DNA of 64,000 bases from Cellulosimicrobium cellulans (GTDB taxonomy: Bacteria > Actinomycetota > Actinomycetes > Actinomycetales > Cellulomonadaceae), in contig NZ_JAFBCN010000001.1 of assembly GCF_016907755.1 (NCBI RefSeq), forward strand, positions 1,922,001 to 1,986,000, read 5' to 3'. Numbering within the stretch: position 1 is the first letter of the stretch; each line of letters starts with the position of its first letter. Below, piece by piece: positions 7,953-19,014 of this stretch. The position numbers and the translations under genes were made by a program. The notes under the pieces were generated by a model. It saw only the letters and a program-made list of their open reading frames with translations, was not told the origin of the DNA and made no database searches.

Positions 7953-7997
7953 CCGACGGCGCGCGGCGGGCCACCAGGGCCGGCCGCGCGCCGTCGG
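7953..7997 (-). terminator. hairpin downstream of sseA
   Basis: A 15-bp perfect GC-rich stem pairs 7953-7967 with 7983-7997 (core GACGGCGCGCGGC / GCCGCGCGCCGTC) around a 15-nt loop. It lies 22 bp past the sseA stop on the leftward strand, in the 158-bp gap before sufE. It probably terminates or attenuates sseA transcription; there is no U-tract, as is usual in GC-rich actinobacteria. Confidence 0.6.
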
Positions 7998-8018
7998 GCG
8001 TGAGGTGCGAGCGGTGCG

Positions 8019-8930
8019 TCAGTTGAGCGACGCGGGGGCCTCGCCGGCCTCCTCGCCCTTGACGATCGGGACGCGCACGGCGTTGCCCCACTCGGTCCAC
8101 GAGCCGTCGTAGTTGCGGACCTTGTCGAACCCGAGCAGGTAGGTCAGCGCGAACCAGGTGTGGCTCGAGCGCTCGCCGATGCGGCAGTACGTGACGACCT
8201 CGTCGTCCGTCGCGAGGCCGAGGCCACCCTCCTGGTAGATCGCCTCGAGCTGCTCGCGCGACTTGTACGTGCCGTCCTCGGCGACCGCGGTCGCCCACGG
8301 GACGTTGCGCGCCGTCGGGATGTGGCCGCCGCGCAGCACGCCCTCCTCCGGGTAGTCCGGGATGTGCAGGCGCTCGCCCGTGTACTCCTGCGGGGAGCGG
8401 ATGTCGACGAGCGGACCGTTGCCGATGTGCGCGAGGACGTCCTCCTTGAACGCACGGATCGTCACGTCGTCGCGCTCGACGACGGGGTACTCGACGGCCT
8501 CCGGCGCGGGGACGTCGGTCGTGACCTCGCGGCCCTCCGCGATCCACTTGCCGCGGCCGCCGTCGAGCAGACGCACGTCCTCGTGGCCGAACAGCGTGAA
8601 GACCCACGCGGCGTACGCGGCCCACCAGTTGTTCTTGTCGCCGTAGACCACGATCGTCGTGTCGCGGCCGATGCCCTTGCCGCCCAGGAGCTGGGCGAAG
8701 CCCTTGCCGTCGATGTAGTCGCGCGTGTCGGGGTCGTTGAGGTCGGTGTGCCAGTCGATCTTCACCGCGCCCGGGATGTGCCCGGTCTCGTACAGCAGCA
8801 CGTCCTCGTCGGACTCGACGACGACGATGCCGGGCTGACCGAGGTGCTCGGCGAGCCAGTCCGTGCTCACGAGGCGGTCGGGGTGGGCGTACTGGGTGAT
8901 CTTCTCGGTGGTGTCGAGCGGTGCGGGCAT
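8019..8930 (-). CDS. sseA: thiosulfate sulfurtransferase (two-domain rhodanese)
   Basis: A 303-residue tandem-rhodanese protein that moves sulfane sulfur from thiosulfate or 3-mercaptopyruvate to thiol acceptors. The first, non-catalytic domain (about 15-140) carries [20 protein letters not shown] and [16 protein letters not shown]. The second (about 160-290) carries [12 protein letters not shown] and the active loop [13 protein letters not shown] with catalytic Cys249. Start ATG 8930 follows GGAGGACACC. This is the CysA/SseA type usual in actinobacteria and usually found beside sufE, as here. It faces a methyltransferase remnant on the other strand. Confidence 0.94.
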   Translation of the reverse strand: MPAPLDTTEKITQYAHPDRLVSTDWLAEHLGQPGIVVVESDEDVLLYETGHIPGAVKIDWHTDLNDPDTRDYIDGKGFAQLLGGKGIGRDTTIVVYGDKNNWWAAYAAWVFTLFGHEDVRLLDGGRGKWIAEGREVTTDVPAPEAVEYPVVERDDVTIRAFKEDVLAHIGNGPLVDIRSPQEYTGERLHIPDYPEEGVLRGGHIPTARNVPWATAVAEDGTYKSREQLEAIYQEGGLGLATDDEVVTYCRIGERSSHTWFALTYLLGFDKVRNYDGSWTEWGNAVRVPIVKGEEAGEAPASLN

Positions 8931-9028
8931 GGTGTCCTCCGTGCGGCGGGAGCCGGGGTGTCCGAGGTGGTGGTCCGTCCGAGCGTCAGGCTAGGTCGGC
9001 TGTCCGCATCACGGAAGGGCTGTCGCGC

Positions 9029-9343
9029 ATGCTGAGACGGTGTAAACGCAGGCTGCCGAGGGTGCGGCGCGCGGCCGGAACGGGCGGGCCGTTCGAGGTC
9101 GTCCTCGCGGTGAACGTCAACGTCTTCTGGACCCGGACGGCGGACGTCGAGCCGAGCGCGCTCGCGGCCCTGCTCGTCCCGGGCGGCGCGCTCTGGCTCG
9201 TCGACGAGACACCGGGCGGGGACGACGGCCGCGTCGTCGAGGGCGTCCGCGCGTCGCTCGACGTCCCCGGGCTGGGCGCGCCGGTCGTCGTGCGCGACGG
9301 CGTGGTGGCCGTCGGCGCACGCCGGACGCCCGCCGGGAAGTGA
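9029..9343 (+). pseudogene. C-terminal remnant of a class I SAM methyltransferase
   Basis: The frame encodes about 105 residues. From GPFEVVLAVNVNVFWTRT onward it resembles the C-terminal half of small actinobacterial class I methyltransferases (strand 4, then LAALLVPGGALWLVDET, which is the usual LxPGGxL strand 5). The whole N-terminal half with the SAM-binding GxGxG motif is absent; upstream sequence (8931-9060) reads as Arg-rich noise. No ribosome binding site precedes the ATG at 9029. It is best read as a decayed 3' fragment left between sseA and the aminotransferase gene. Confidence 0.6.
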
Positions 9344-9354
9344 CGGGGCGCGGC

Positions 9355-11780
<2,426 letters not shown>

Positions 11781-11839
11781 CGGGCCGACGCGCGCGCCCT
11801 ACACTGGGCCCAGCACCGCACGACGACGTGGGAGGTCCC

Positions 11840-13150
11840 GTGTCGCGCACCCTCGTACCGCCGCTGCGCTCGGACGCGCACCCGCGTCGACCCGACGCGC
11901 GCCGCGACGCCCGCTCGGTCCGCGCCGCCTACCGGTCGTTCCTCGTCGACGGCGTCCTCCCGCACGGCGTCCACCCGGTCGTCGCCGACTCGTGGCGCCG
12001 GTCCGTGCACAGCGGTGTCGACCCTGAGGGCCCGCGCACGGAGTCGGCGCTCGCCCGCGACGACCTCGTCGCCTACCGCGACGCCCACCCGCTCGCCAGG
12101 GTCATGCCCGTGGTGCGCGAGCTCGTCGTCGACGCCGCGGCGGACGACGGCCTCGCCGTCGCCGTGTCCGACGACGCGGGCCGGCTCCTGTGGGTCGAGG
12201 GCAGCCGCGCGCTGCGGGACGCGGTCGAGCGCGTCGGGTTCGTCGAGGGGTCGGTGTGGCGCGAGGAGCGCGTCGGGACCAACGCCCCCGGGACCGCGCT
12301 GGCCGCGCGTCGGGCCGTGCAGGTCCTCGGCGCGGAGCACTTCTCCCGGCCCGTCCAGGCGTTCAGCTGCACGGCGGTCCCCATCCACGAGCCCGGGACC
12401 GGGCGCGTCCTCGGTGTCCTCGACGTCACCGGCCGCCAGTCGGCGGCCTCGAGCGTCGTCCTCTCGCTCGTGCGGGCCACGGTCCTGAGCCTCGAGCGGG
12501 AGCTCGCCCAGCGCGCGTCCGCACCCGGGGCCGGCGGCTCCGGGACCGTCCCTGCCCCGCCGCGCGACGGCGCACCCGAGCTGTTCGTGCTCGGCATCAC
12601 GCCCGTGCTCCGCGCGGCGGACGGCCTCGAGCACCGGTTGTCGCTGCGGCACGCCGAGATCCTCGCGCTCCTCGCCGCGCACCCGCGCGGCCTCTCCGCG
12701 GACGAGCTCGCCGTGCTCCTGCACCCCGGCGCGCTCTCGGACGTCACCGTGCGCGCGGAGGTCTCGCGCCTGCGCCGCGTCGCCGGCCCGCTCCTCGCCG
12801 GCTCCCGCCCGTACCGGCTCGCGCGACCCCTGCGGACGGACGCCGACGTCGTGCGCGACCGGCTCGCGGTCGGCGACGTCCGGGGAGCGGTCGCCGCCTA
12901 CCGGGGGCCGCTCCTCCCGCGCTCCGGCGCGCCCGCCGTCGAGCACCTGCGCGCCGAGCTCGCGGCGGAGCTCCGCGCGGCCGTCGTGTCGGCGGGCGAC
13001 GCCGACGTCCTCGACGCGTGGACCCGCACCGACGACGGCGCCGAGGACCACGCTGCGTGGACGCGTCTCCAGAGCGTCGCCCACCACGGCAGCCCGCTCT
13101 GGGTCCGCGCCCGCGCGCACCTCGACCTCCTCGACGACGAGCTCTCCTGA
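11840..13150 (+). CDS. GAF-domain transcriptional regulator (AcoR/DhaR-like, lacking AAA domain)
   Basis: A 436-residue regulator. Residues about 35-60 (GVHPVVADSWRRSVHSGVDP) match the N-terminus of AcoR-type activators. A GAF sensor domain spans about 75-210 (AVSDDAGRLLWVEGS, EERVGTNAPGTALAARRAVQ, then FSCTAVPIHEPGTGRVLGVLDV). There is no sigma54 AAA domain. Instead the C-terminal part (from about 255) holds a winged-helix-like segment, LRHAEILALLAAHPRGLSADELA. Start GTG 11840 is behind GGGAGG. In actinobacteria this architecture usually sits directly before an acetaldehyde/aldehyde dehydrogenase gene and activates it, exactly as here. Confidence 0.85.
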   Translation: MSRTLVPPLRSDAHPRRPDARRDARSVRAAYRSFLVDGVLPHGVHPVVADSWRRSVHSGVDPEGPRTESALARDDLVAYRDAHPLARVMPVVRELVVDAAADDGLAVAVSDDAGRLLWVEGSRALRDAVERVGFVEGSVWREERVGTNAPGTALAARRAVQVLGAEHFSRPVQAFSCTAVPIHEPGTGRVLGVLDVTGRQSAASSVVLSLVRATVLSLERELAQRASAPGAGGSGTVPAPPRDGAPELFVLGITPVLRAADGLEHRLSLRHAEILALLAAHPRGLSADELAVLLHPGALSDVTVRAEVSRLRRVAGPLLAGSRPYRLARPLRTDADVVRDRLAVGDVRGAVAAYRGPLLPRSGAPAVEHLRAELAAELRAAVVSAGDADVLDAWTRTDDGAEDHAAWTRLQSVAHHGSPLWVRARAHLDLLDDELS

Positions 13151-13170
13151 CCGAGACCTGTCGGGCGCGC

Positions 13171-13189
13171 GCTGCAACGGTGCTGCAAC
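13171..13189. promoter_or_regulatory. 11-bp-spaced GCTGCAAC direct repeat before aldehyde dehydrogenase
   Basis: In the 166-bp gap before the aldehyde dehydrogenase gene the octamer GCTGCAAC occurs twice, at 13171-13178 and 13182-13189, so both copies face the same side of the helix (11-bp period). This could be a binding site for the upstream GAF regulator. It is a short motif in GC-rich DNA; treat as tentative. Confidence 0.3.
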
Positions 13190-13316
13190 CCTCGCGTGCC
13201 TAGCGTCGTGCCACGGCGCGACGAGGCGCCGTGCCGCGCACCGCCGTCGGGCACTCCCCGCCTGACGGCGAGCTCCCTGAGGGGCGCGGCGAGTCACCAC
13301 TGCGAGGAGGCAGACG

Positions 13317-14840
<1,524 letters not shown>

Positions 14841-14854
14841 AGCCGGGCCCCTGT

Positions 14855-14917
14855 CCGCCGAACACGGGGTTGGTGTCGTTCTCGCCTTCAGAACGACAAC
14901 AACCCCGTGCTCGGCGG
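14855..14917. terminator. 28-bp near-perfect hairpin between aldehyde dehydrogenase and DUF779 genes
   Basis: Bases 14855-14882 pair with 14890-14917 (26 of 28 positions) around a 7-nt loop; the stem includes CCGCCGA, ACGGGGTTG and TGTCGTTCT. It begins 15 bp after the dehydrogenase stop and ends 40 bp before the DUF779 start, so it should terminate or strongly attenuate readthrough between two genes normally regarded as one unit. Confidence 0.7.
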
Positions 14918-14957
14918 TGAGCAACCTCGCTCTCGCTCCCTGCCGCAGGAGGTTCCC

Positions 14958-15416
14958 GTGCCCGACGACGTCCGCTCGCCACGCACGACTGGCGCGCCAC
15001 CCGCGCGGGTCGCCCTCACCGACGACGCCGCCATGCTGCTCGCGCGGCTGCGCCCGGTCCACGGCGACCTCATGTTCCACCAGTCCGGCGGGTGCTGCGA
15101 CGGATCGTCGCCCATGTGTTACCCGCAGGGTGACTTCCTGCTCGGTGACGCCGACGTGCACCTCGGCGACCTGGTCGTCGTCCCGGACGACGGCGGACCG
15201 GGCCAGTCCGACGGCGCGCGAAAGTTCACCGTGCCCGTGTGGATGAGCCGCGCGCAGTTCGAGTACTGGAAGCACACGCACCTGACGATCGACGTCGTGC
15301 TCGGCCGCGGCGCCGGGTTCAGCGTCGAGGCACCCGAGGGCGTGCGGTTCATCATCCGCTCGCGCGTCCTCACCGACGACGAGTGGGCCGCGCTCGGCGC
15401 CCTCGCGGGGCCTTAG
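14958..15416 (+). CDS. DUF779 domain protein
   Basis: A 152-residue protein of the DUF779 family, commonly encoded beside acetaldehyde/aldehyde dehydrogenases. Conserved features are DLMFHQSGGCCDGSSPMCYP (Cys pair plus third Cys), FLLGDADVHLGDL, FWxST-like QFEYWKHTHLTIDVVLGRGAGFS and the closing FIIRSRVLTDDEW. The cysteines and histidines suggest metal binding. Start GTG 14958 lies behind AGGAGG (14947-14952). The stop overlaps by 4 bp the stop of the convergent lipoprotein gene. Its molecular role is not established in the family. Confidence 0.88.
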   Translation: MPDDVRSPRTTGAPPARVALTDDAAMLLARLRPVHGDLMFHQSGGCCDGSSPMCYPQGDFLLGDADVHLGDLVVVPDDGGPGQSDGARKFTVPVWMSRAQFEYWKHTHLTIDVVLGRGAGFSVEAPEGVRFIIRSRVLTDDEWAALGALAGP

Positions 15417-16153
15417 AAGGTCCAGGCGTCCTCGACAGTCGTGTAGACGACGTCGACGTGGTCCCAGTCGAGCGAGACGTTCATCGTGAGGTCGGCCGGG
15501 TCCGTGACGCCGAACCCCTGCTTCCAGGTGATCGACTGTCCCGGGAGGACCGGGGCCGTGGGTGCGCCGCCGTAGCCCTGGTCGGAGTCGAACACCTCGT
15601 CGCCGGCGACGCCCCCGCTCGTGACCTGCGTGTAGCCCGACGAGGACCAGGTGGTGGCGGTCCCGTTGGTCACCGTGAAGGTGAAGCTGAGGTAGGTGGA
15701 GAACTCGCCGACCGCTGCCCACTCGCTCGGCGTGAAGTATCCGTCGTTGGCGACGGTGAGGGTGAGCCCGTCCTCCCACTCCATGGGGGTTCCGAACGAC
15801 GTCACGGGGTTCTTGTTCGCGGCCTCCGCCTCGCTTTTCCCCGTGGAGTACCCGGCCTCGTAGCCGTCGTTGAACTTCTCGGTCCGCTCGGCGAGGAAGT
15901 CGGCACCCGCGCGCGCGCCCGTCGTCGACCCGTGCTCGTACCCGAGGTCGTAGCCCTCCTGGTACGTGCCGGTCAGGGTGGGTTCGGCGCCGGTCGGCTC
16001 GGCCGAGGTCGACGACGCGGCCGGGGTCACCTCCGGGGCCACCGGCGCCGCGAGACCGCACGCAGTGAGCGACCCGACGAGCGCGAGGGCGGCGGCGACC
16101 GCGCGGGCGCCCCGCAGCGGGGGCACGGACAAGGGCTGGCTGTACGGGGACAT
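15413..16153 (-). CDS. secreted lipoprotein with C-terminal beta domain
   Basis: A 246-residue predicted lipoprotein. The N-terminus has a basic patch, a hydrophobic core (RAVAAALALVGSLTACGLAA) and the lipobox LTAC with the lipidated Cys near residue 32. A Thr/Ser/Pro-rich linker follows, then Gly/Tyr/Glu-rich turns (GYDLGYEHGSTTGARAG, NDGYEAGYSTGKSEAE) and a beta-rich domain from about 120 (LTLTVANDGYFTPSEW, YLSFTFTVTNGTATTW, WKQGFGVTDPADLTMNVSL), similar in style to DUF4352-type extracytoplasmic domains. ATG 16153 is chosen because AAGGAG lies 6 bp before it; another ATG 21 bp upstream lacks one. Function unknown; surface exposed. Confidence 0.8.
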   Translation of the reverse strand: MSPYSQPLSVPPLRGARAVAAALALVGSLTACGLAAPVAPEVTPAASSTSAEPTGAEPTLTGTYQEGYDLGYEHGSTTGARAGADFLAERTEKFNDGYEAGYSTGKSEAEAANKNPVTSFGTPMEWEDGLTLTVANDGYFTPSEWAAVGEFSTYLSFTFTVTNGTATTWSSSGYTQVTSGGVAGDEVFDSDQGYGGAPTAPVLPGQSITWKQGFGVTDPADLTMNVSLDWDHVDVVYTTVEDAWTF

Positions 16154-16197
16154 GGTGCTCCTTCGGTTCGGCATGGCGTCGGTGGGTCGGGGCGCGC

Positions 16198-16479
16198 TCA
16201 GTGGCGGGGGAGGTGCAGGAGGTTGTCGGTCTCGCGTCCGTTCGCGACGGACGTGATGTAGCGGGTCCCGCGCGGGCTGACGCGGGCGACGACGTCGGCC
16301 TGGTTGTGCGTGCGCTCGTCGAACGTGCGGAAGCGCTCACCGCGGCGGATGGCGGCGTGCACGGCCTCGCGGGTCCCGGCGCGGAGCGGCCCGGTCGTGG
16401 TGGTCGAGTAGCGGACCTCGACGACGTGCTCGTTGGTGGTGCCCGGGTGCGCGACCCGGACGGAGCGGATGAACGGCAT
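16198..16479 (-). CDS. DUF3892-like small protein
   Basis: A 93-residue protein. The start MPFIRSVRVAHPGTTNEHV and the TYITSVANGRETDNL-like end (RYITSVANGRETDNLLHLP) match the small DUF3892 family, whose members carry a conserved repeated T.I..V pattern and ANGxxxDNL. Start ATG 16479 follows AAGGAGATCACC. The arrangement with the next upstream small gene and the lipoprotein downstream suggests one leftward unit. No function is known for the family. Confidence 0.72.
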   Translation of the reverse strand: MPFIRSVRVAHPGTTNEHVVEVRYSTTTTGPLRAGTREAVHAAIRRGERFRTFDERTHNQADVVARVSPRGTRYITSVANGRETDNLLHLPRH

Positions 16480-16532
16480 GGTGATCTCCTTCTCGTGTGG
16501 TGCGGGTGCGTCGTGACGGTGGGCGACGTAGC

Positions 16533-16673
16533 TCAGTCCTCGTCGGCGTCCGGCTCGGTCTCGGCCCGGTCGCCGGGTGGGGTGAGGGACACGCAGTGCG
16601 GGCACAGGCCGCGCCCCTCGTGGAGGGGGTACACGGAGCCGCACTGGCACCTCACGTGGCTGATCGGGGTCAT
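16533..16673 (-). CDS. 46-residue zinc-ribbon-like protein
   Basis: A short gene, ATG 16673 to the TGA at 16535-16533, with a strong ribosome binding site (AAGGAG, 6 bp before the ATG). It encodes a compact two-knuckle candidate, VRCQCGSVYPLHEGRGLC then PHC (a CxC pair and a CxxC pair), followed by an acidic tail ending EPDADED. Four cysteines in this spacing fit a single zinc site. It lies 53 bp upstream of the DUF3892-like gene on the same strand, so the two are probably cotranscribed. Its size and acidic tail suggest a small partner protein; function unknown. Confidence 0.6.
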   Translation of the reverse strand: MTPISHVRCQCGSVYPLHEGRGLCPHCVSLTPPGDRAETEPDADED

Positions 16674-16759
16674 GCGAGCTCCTTCGCCTGCGCCGGCCCT
16701 CGGTGTCCGGTCATGGAGGGAGCGTCCTCGAACGGGAGGTCGGCTGACCTCATTCCATG

Positions 16760-16777
16760 CGATAAGAGGGCTTATCG
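16760..16777. promoter_or_regulatory. perfect palindrome upstream of the restriction-modification operon
   Basis: CGATAAG-AGGG-CTTATCG has perfect 7-bp arms (16760-16766 and 16771-16777). It lies in the AT-richer part of the 181-bp gap between the zinc-ribbon gene (leftward) and the methylase-like gene (rightward), 64 bp before the AGGAGG of the latter. This is the natural place for an operator controlling expression of the modification genes. The HTH-bearing first gene of the operon is a possible binder, by inference. Confidence 0.4.
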
Positions 16778-16854
16778 AATTGGAGGCCTACGGCGCACCT
16801 GATCGCGATAGGTTCAGGACCTCGACGACGAACACGACCAAGGAGGTGCCTGCC

Positions 16855-19014
16855 GTGACGATGTCTCCTGCGATCGCCGCGCCGCGGCCGCTGCTCGCGG
16901 ACCTGCGCCTCACGCTCGCCGACGTTGCCGAGCTCGCCCACGTACGACGTCCGGTGGTGTCGGTCTGGCGCCGGCGTCACGCCTCCGGCCCCACGCCGTT
17001 CCCCGCGCCGGTACGGCGGGCGGTCGCCGTCGCGGGTCGAGCGGGCTCCGAGGCGCTGCTGTTCCGCGCGTCGGACGTGGCGGACTGGGTCGAGGCGAGC
17101 GGCCTCGGCAACAACCGCGCGTTCCGCGCGGACGTCGCGCTGCGGGCGGTGCTCGACGACGCGTCCGGCCCGGACCGCGACGTCGACTTCGCCGGGCTCA
17201 CCGCGCTCCTGCGCCTCAAGGCCTACGTGTCCGAACCCCTCGCGTCCCTCGACGTGGACGACGTCCTCGACCTGGCGGACGAGCTCGACCCGGACGACGA
17301 TGCCCTCTACGCGGAGGTAGAGGCGCTCGGGGAGCACCTCGACCGGTTCGCCGCGCTCGCGGATCTCGCGGCCGGTTCGGCGTACACGCCCGGTGCCGCC
17401 GTGGAGGCGCTGCTCGCCGACCGGTTTCGCACGGGCCGCGACGAGCTCTCCCGATCGGCGCTCGCGCCCGCAGCGCTCGCGCTCGTCGCGGACCTGGCGG
17501 GTGCCGTCGGGGGCGACCTCGCGGCGTCGGGTGTGACGGTCGAGCGTGCGGTCGCCGACCCGTACCCGGGTTGCGGGGACCTCTTGGCGGCCGTCCTCGG
17601 CCGCGGCGAGGTCGTCGAGTCCCCGACGGCCCACGTGCCGACGGGCGACGCCCACCGCCTGGTACGCCGCCGGCTCGGCGCGCACGGCTGGTCCGTGCGG
17701 CCACTGCAGGCCGAGCCCGTCGCCGGTGCTCCCGGGTCCCACGAGCTCCCGCTCGTGGTGACCCAGGTCCCTCCCGTCGGCTCCGGCGTGCTCGACGACG
17801 TCGCCGTCCTCGACCTCGTCGACAACCTTGTCCTCGGCCTCGCTGACCGTCAGTTCGCGCTCGTGATCGGGCCCGCGAGCGCGCTGATCGACGCGTCGTC
17901 GTCGCCCGAGGCGGAGTCGGTGCGCTCAGCCCTGCTGCGACCGAACCACCTGCGCGCGGCGGTGCTCCTCCCCGCCGGCCTCCTCGTGGAGCGCTCGCGT
18001 GAGCGCCTCGCGCTCTGGGTCCTCCGGGGCGGCGAACCCGACCCGGACCTCGACATCGCGGACCGCTGGACGACCGTGGCCGACCTCTCGGGGGTCTCGC
18101 CCGTGCACGGCGCGTTCCCGCCGGGGGTGGTCCAGGACCTCGTGACCGACGTCGTGGCGGCGCTCGGCACACGGGACGACGTGGCACGGCATGCTTTCCG
18201 GTTCTCCCGATTCGTGCACGTGCGCGAGCTGCTCGCCGCGCGGGGAAGCCTCGTCGAGGTCGTGCGACCGCTCGCACCGGTCGCACGCGACGACGGCGGT
18301 GCTGCCGTCGCGCGCGCCGTCGAGCTGGTGGACGCGCTCGACGACGTCTCGCGCCCGGCGCTCGACGTCCGGGTCGATCGCGGAGACGCCGCGCCGGTGC
18401 GGCGGGCGCGGTTGGGAAGCCTCGTCGACGGGGGTGTCGTGCGCCGCGTGCCGGGCAACCGGCTCGACGACGCCGACGTGCGTGCGCCCGGCGGCGACCC
18501 GGCGGGCGAGTCGCGGATCCTGGGCGTCCCCGAGCTGCTCGGCGACCTGGAGGTCGGGGCACGTGTCGTCGACCGCCTGGGGTTCGCCGCCCGGTATCCG
18601 GCGGGACGTCTTACCGAGCCGGGCGACGTCGTGTTCTGCACGACGCCGCGCCCCGCCGCGATCGTCGACACCGCGGGCTTCTCCGTGGTCGCCTTCCCGG
18701 CCCGGGTACTGCGCCTGCGGGCACGCGGTCCTGCCGAGCCGCGCGGTGCGGTCGGGGCCGACGCGCTGCTCGTGCCCGAGGTGCTCGCGCGCGACGTCGC
18801 GACGCAGGCCCGGGGGACCCGGTGGCGATCCTGGGACGTGCGGATCGTCCCAGCCGACCAGGCGGACGAGGTCGCGGAGGCGCTCGCGCGAGTGCGCGAG
18901 AGGCGGGCCGCGGCACGCGCCGAGCTGGCGCGGCTCGAGGAGCTGGAGCAGGTGCTGGTCGACGGCGTCACGAGCGGTGTCGTACGCATGCGCAAGGATG
19001 AGCCCGGCTCGTGA
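16855..19014 (+). CDS. HTH plus degenerate N6-DNA-methylase-like protein with TRD-like C-terminus
   Basis: A 719-residue protein, first gene of the hsd operon. An N-terminal HTH is visible (LTLADVAELAHVRRPVVSVWRRRH, then LLFRASDVADWVEASG), as in actinobacterial HTH/N6-methylase fusions. The methylase core is degenerate: motif I reads DPYPGCGDLLAAVLGR (about residues 234-249, expected DPxCGxGxxL), and the usual NPPY/F motif IV is replaced by VVTQVPP (about 300). The C-terminal third (VVRRVPGNRLDDADV, EPGDVVFCTTPRPAAIV, then a coiled coil near 680) resembles an HsdS-type recognition half with its helix. Start GTG 16855 lies behind AGGAGG; the stop overlaps the hsdM start by 4 bp. It is probably not an active methylase and may be an accessory recognition/regulatory subunit. 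Confidence 0.65.
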   Translation: MTMSPAIAAPRPLLADLRLTLADVAELAHVRRPVVSVWRRRHASGPTPFPAPVRRAVAVAGRAGSEALLFRASDVADWVEASGLGNNRAFRADVALRAVLDDASGPDRDVDFAGLTALLRLKAYVSEPLASLDVDDVLDLADELDPDDDALYAEVEALGEHLDRFAALADLAAGSAYTPGAAVEALLADRFRTGRDELSRSALAPAALALVADLAGAVGGDLAASGVTVERAVADPYPGCGDLLAAVLGRGEVVESPTAHVPTGDAHRLVRRRLGAHGWSVRPLQAEPVAGAPGSHELPLVVTQVPPVGSGVLDDVAVLDLVDNLVLGLADRQFALVIGPASALIDASSSPEAESVRSALLRPNHLRAAVLLPAGLLVERSRERLALWVLRGGEPDPDLDIADRWTTVADLSGVSPVHGAFPPGVVQDLVTDVVAALGTRDDVARHAFRFSRFVHVRELLAARGSLVEVVRPLAPVARDDGGAAVARAVELVDALDDVSRPALDVRVDRGDAAPVRRARLGSLVDGGVVRRVPGNRLDDADVRAPGGDPAGESRILGVPELLGDLEVGARVVDRLGFAARYPAGRLTEPGDVVFCTTPRPAAIVDTAGFSVVAFPARVLRLRARGPAEPRGAVGADALLVPEVLARDVATQARGTRWRSWDVRIVPADQADEVAEALARVRERRAAARAELARLEELEQVLVDGVTSGVVRMRKDEPGS

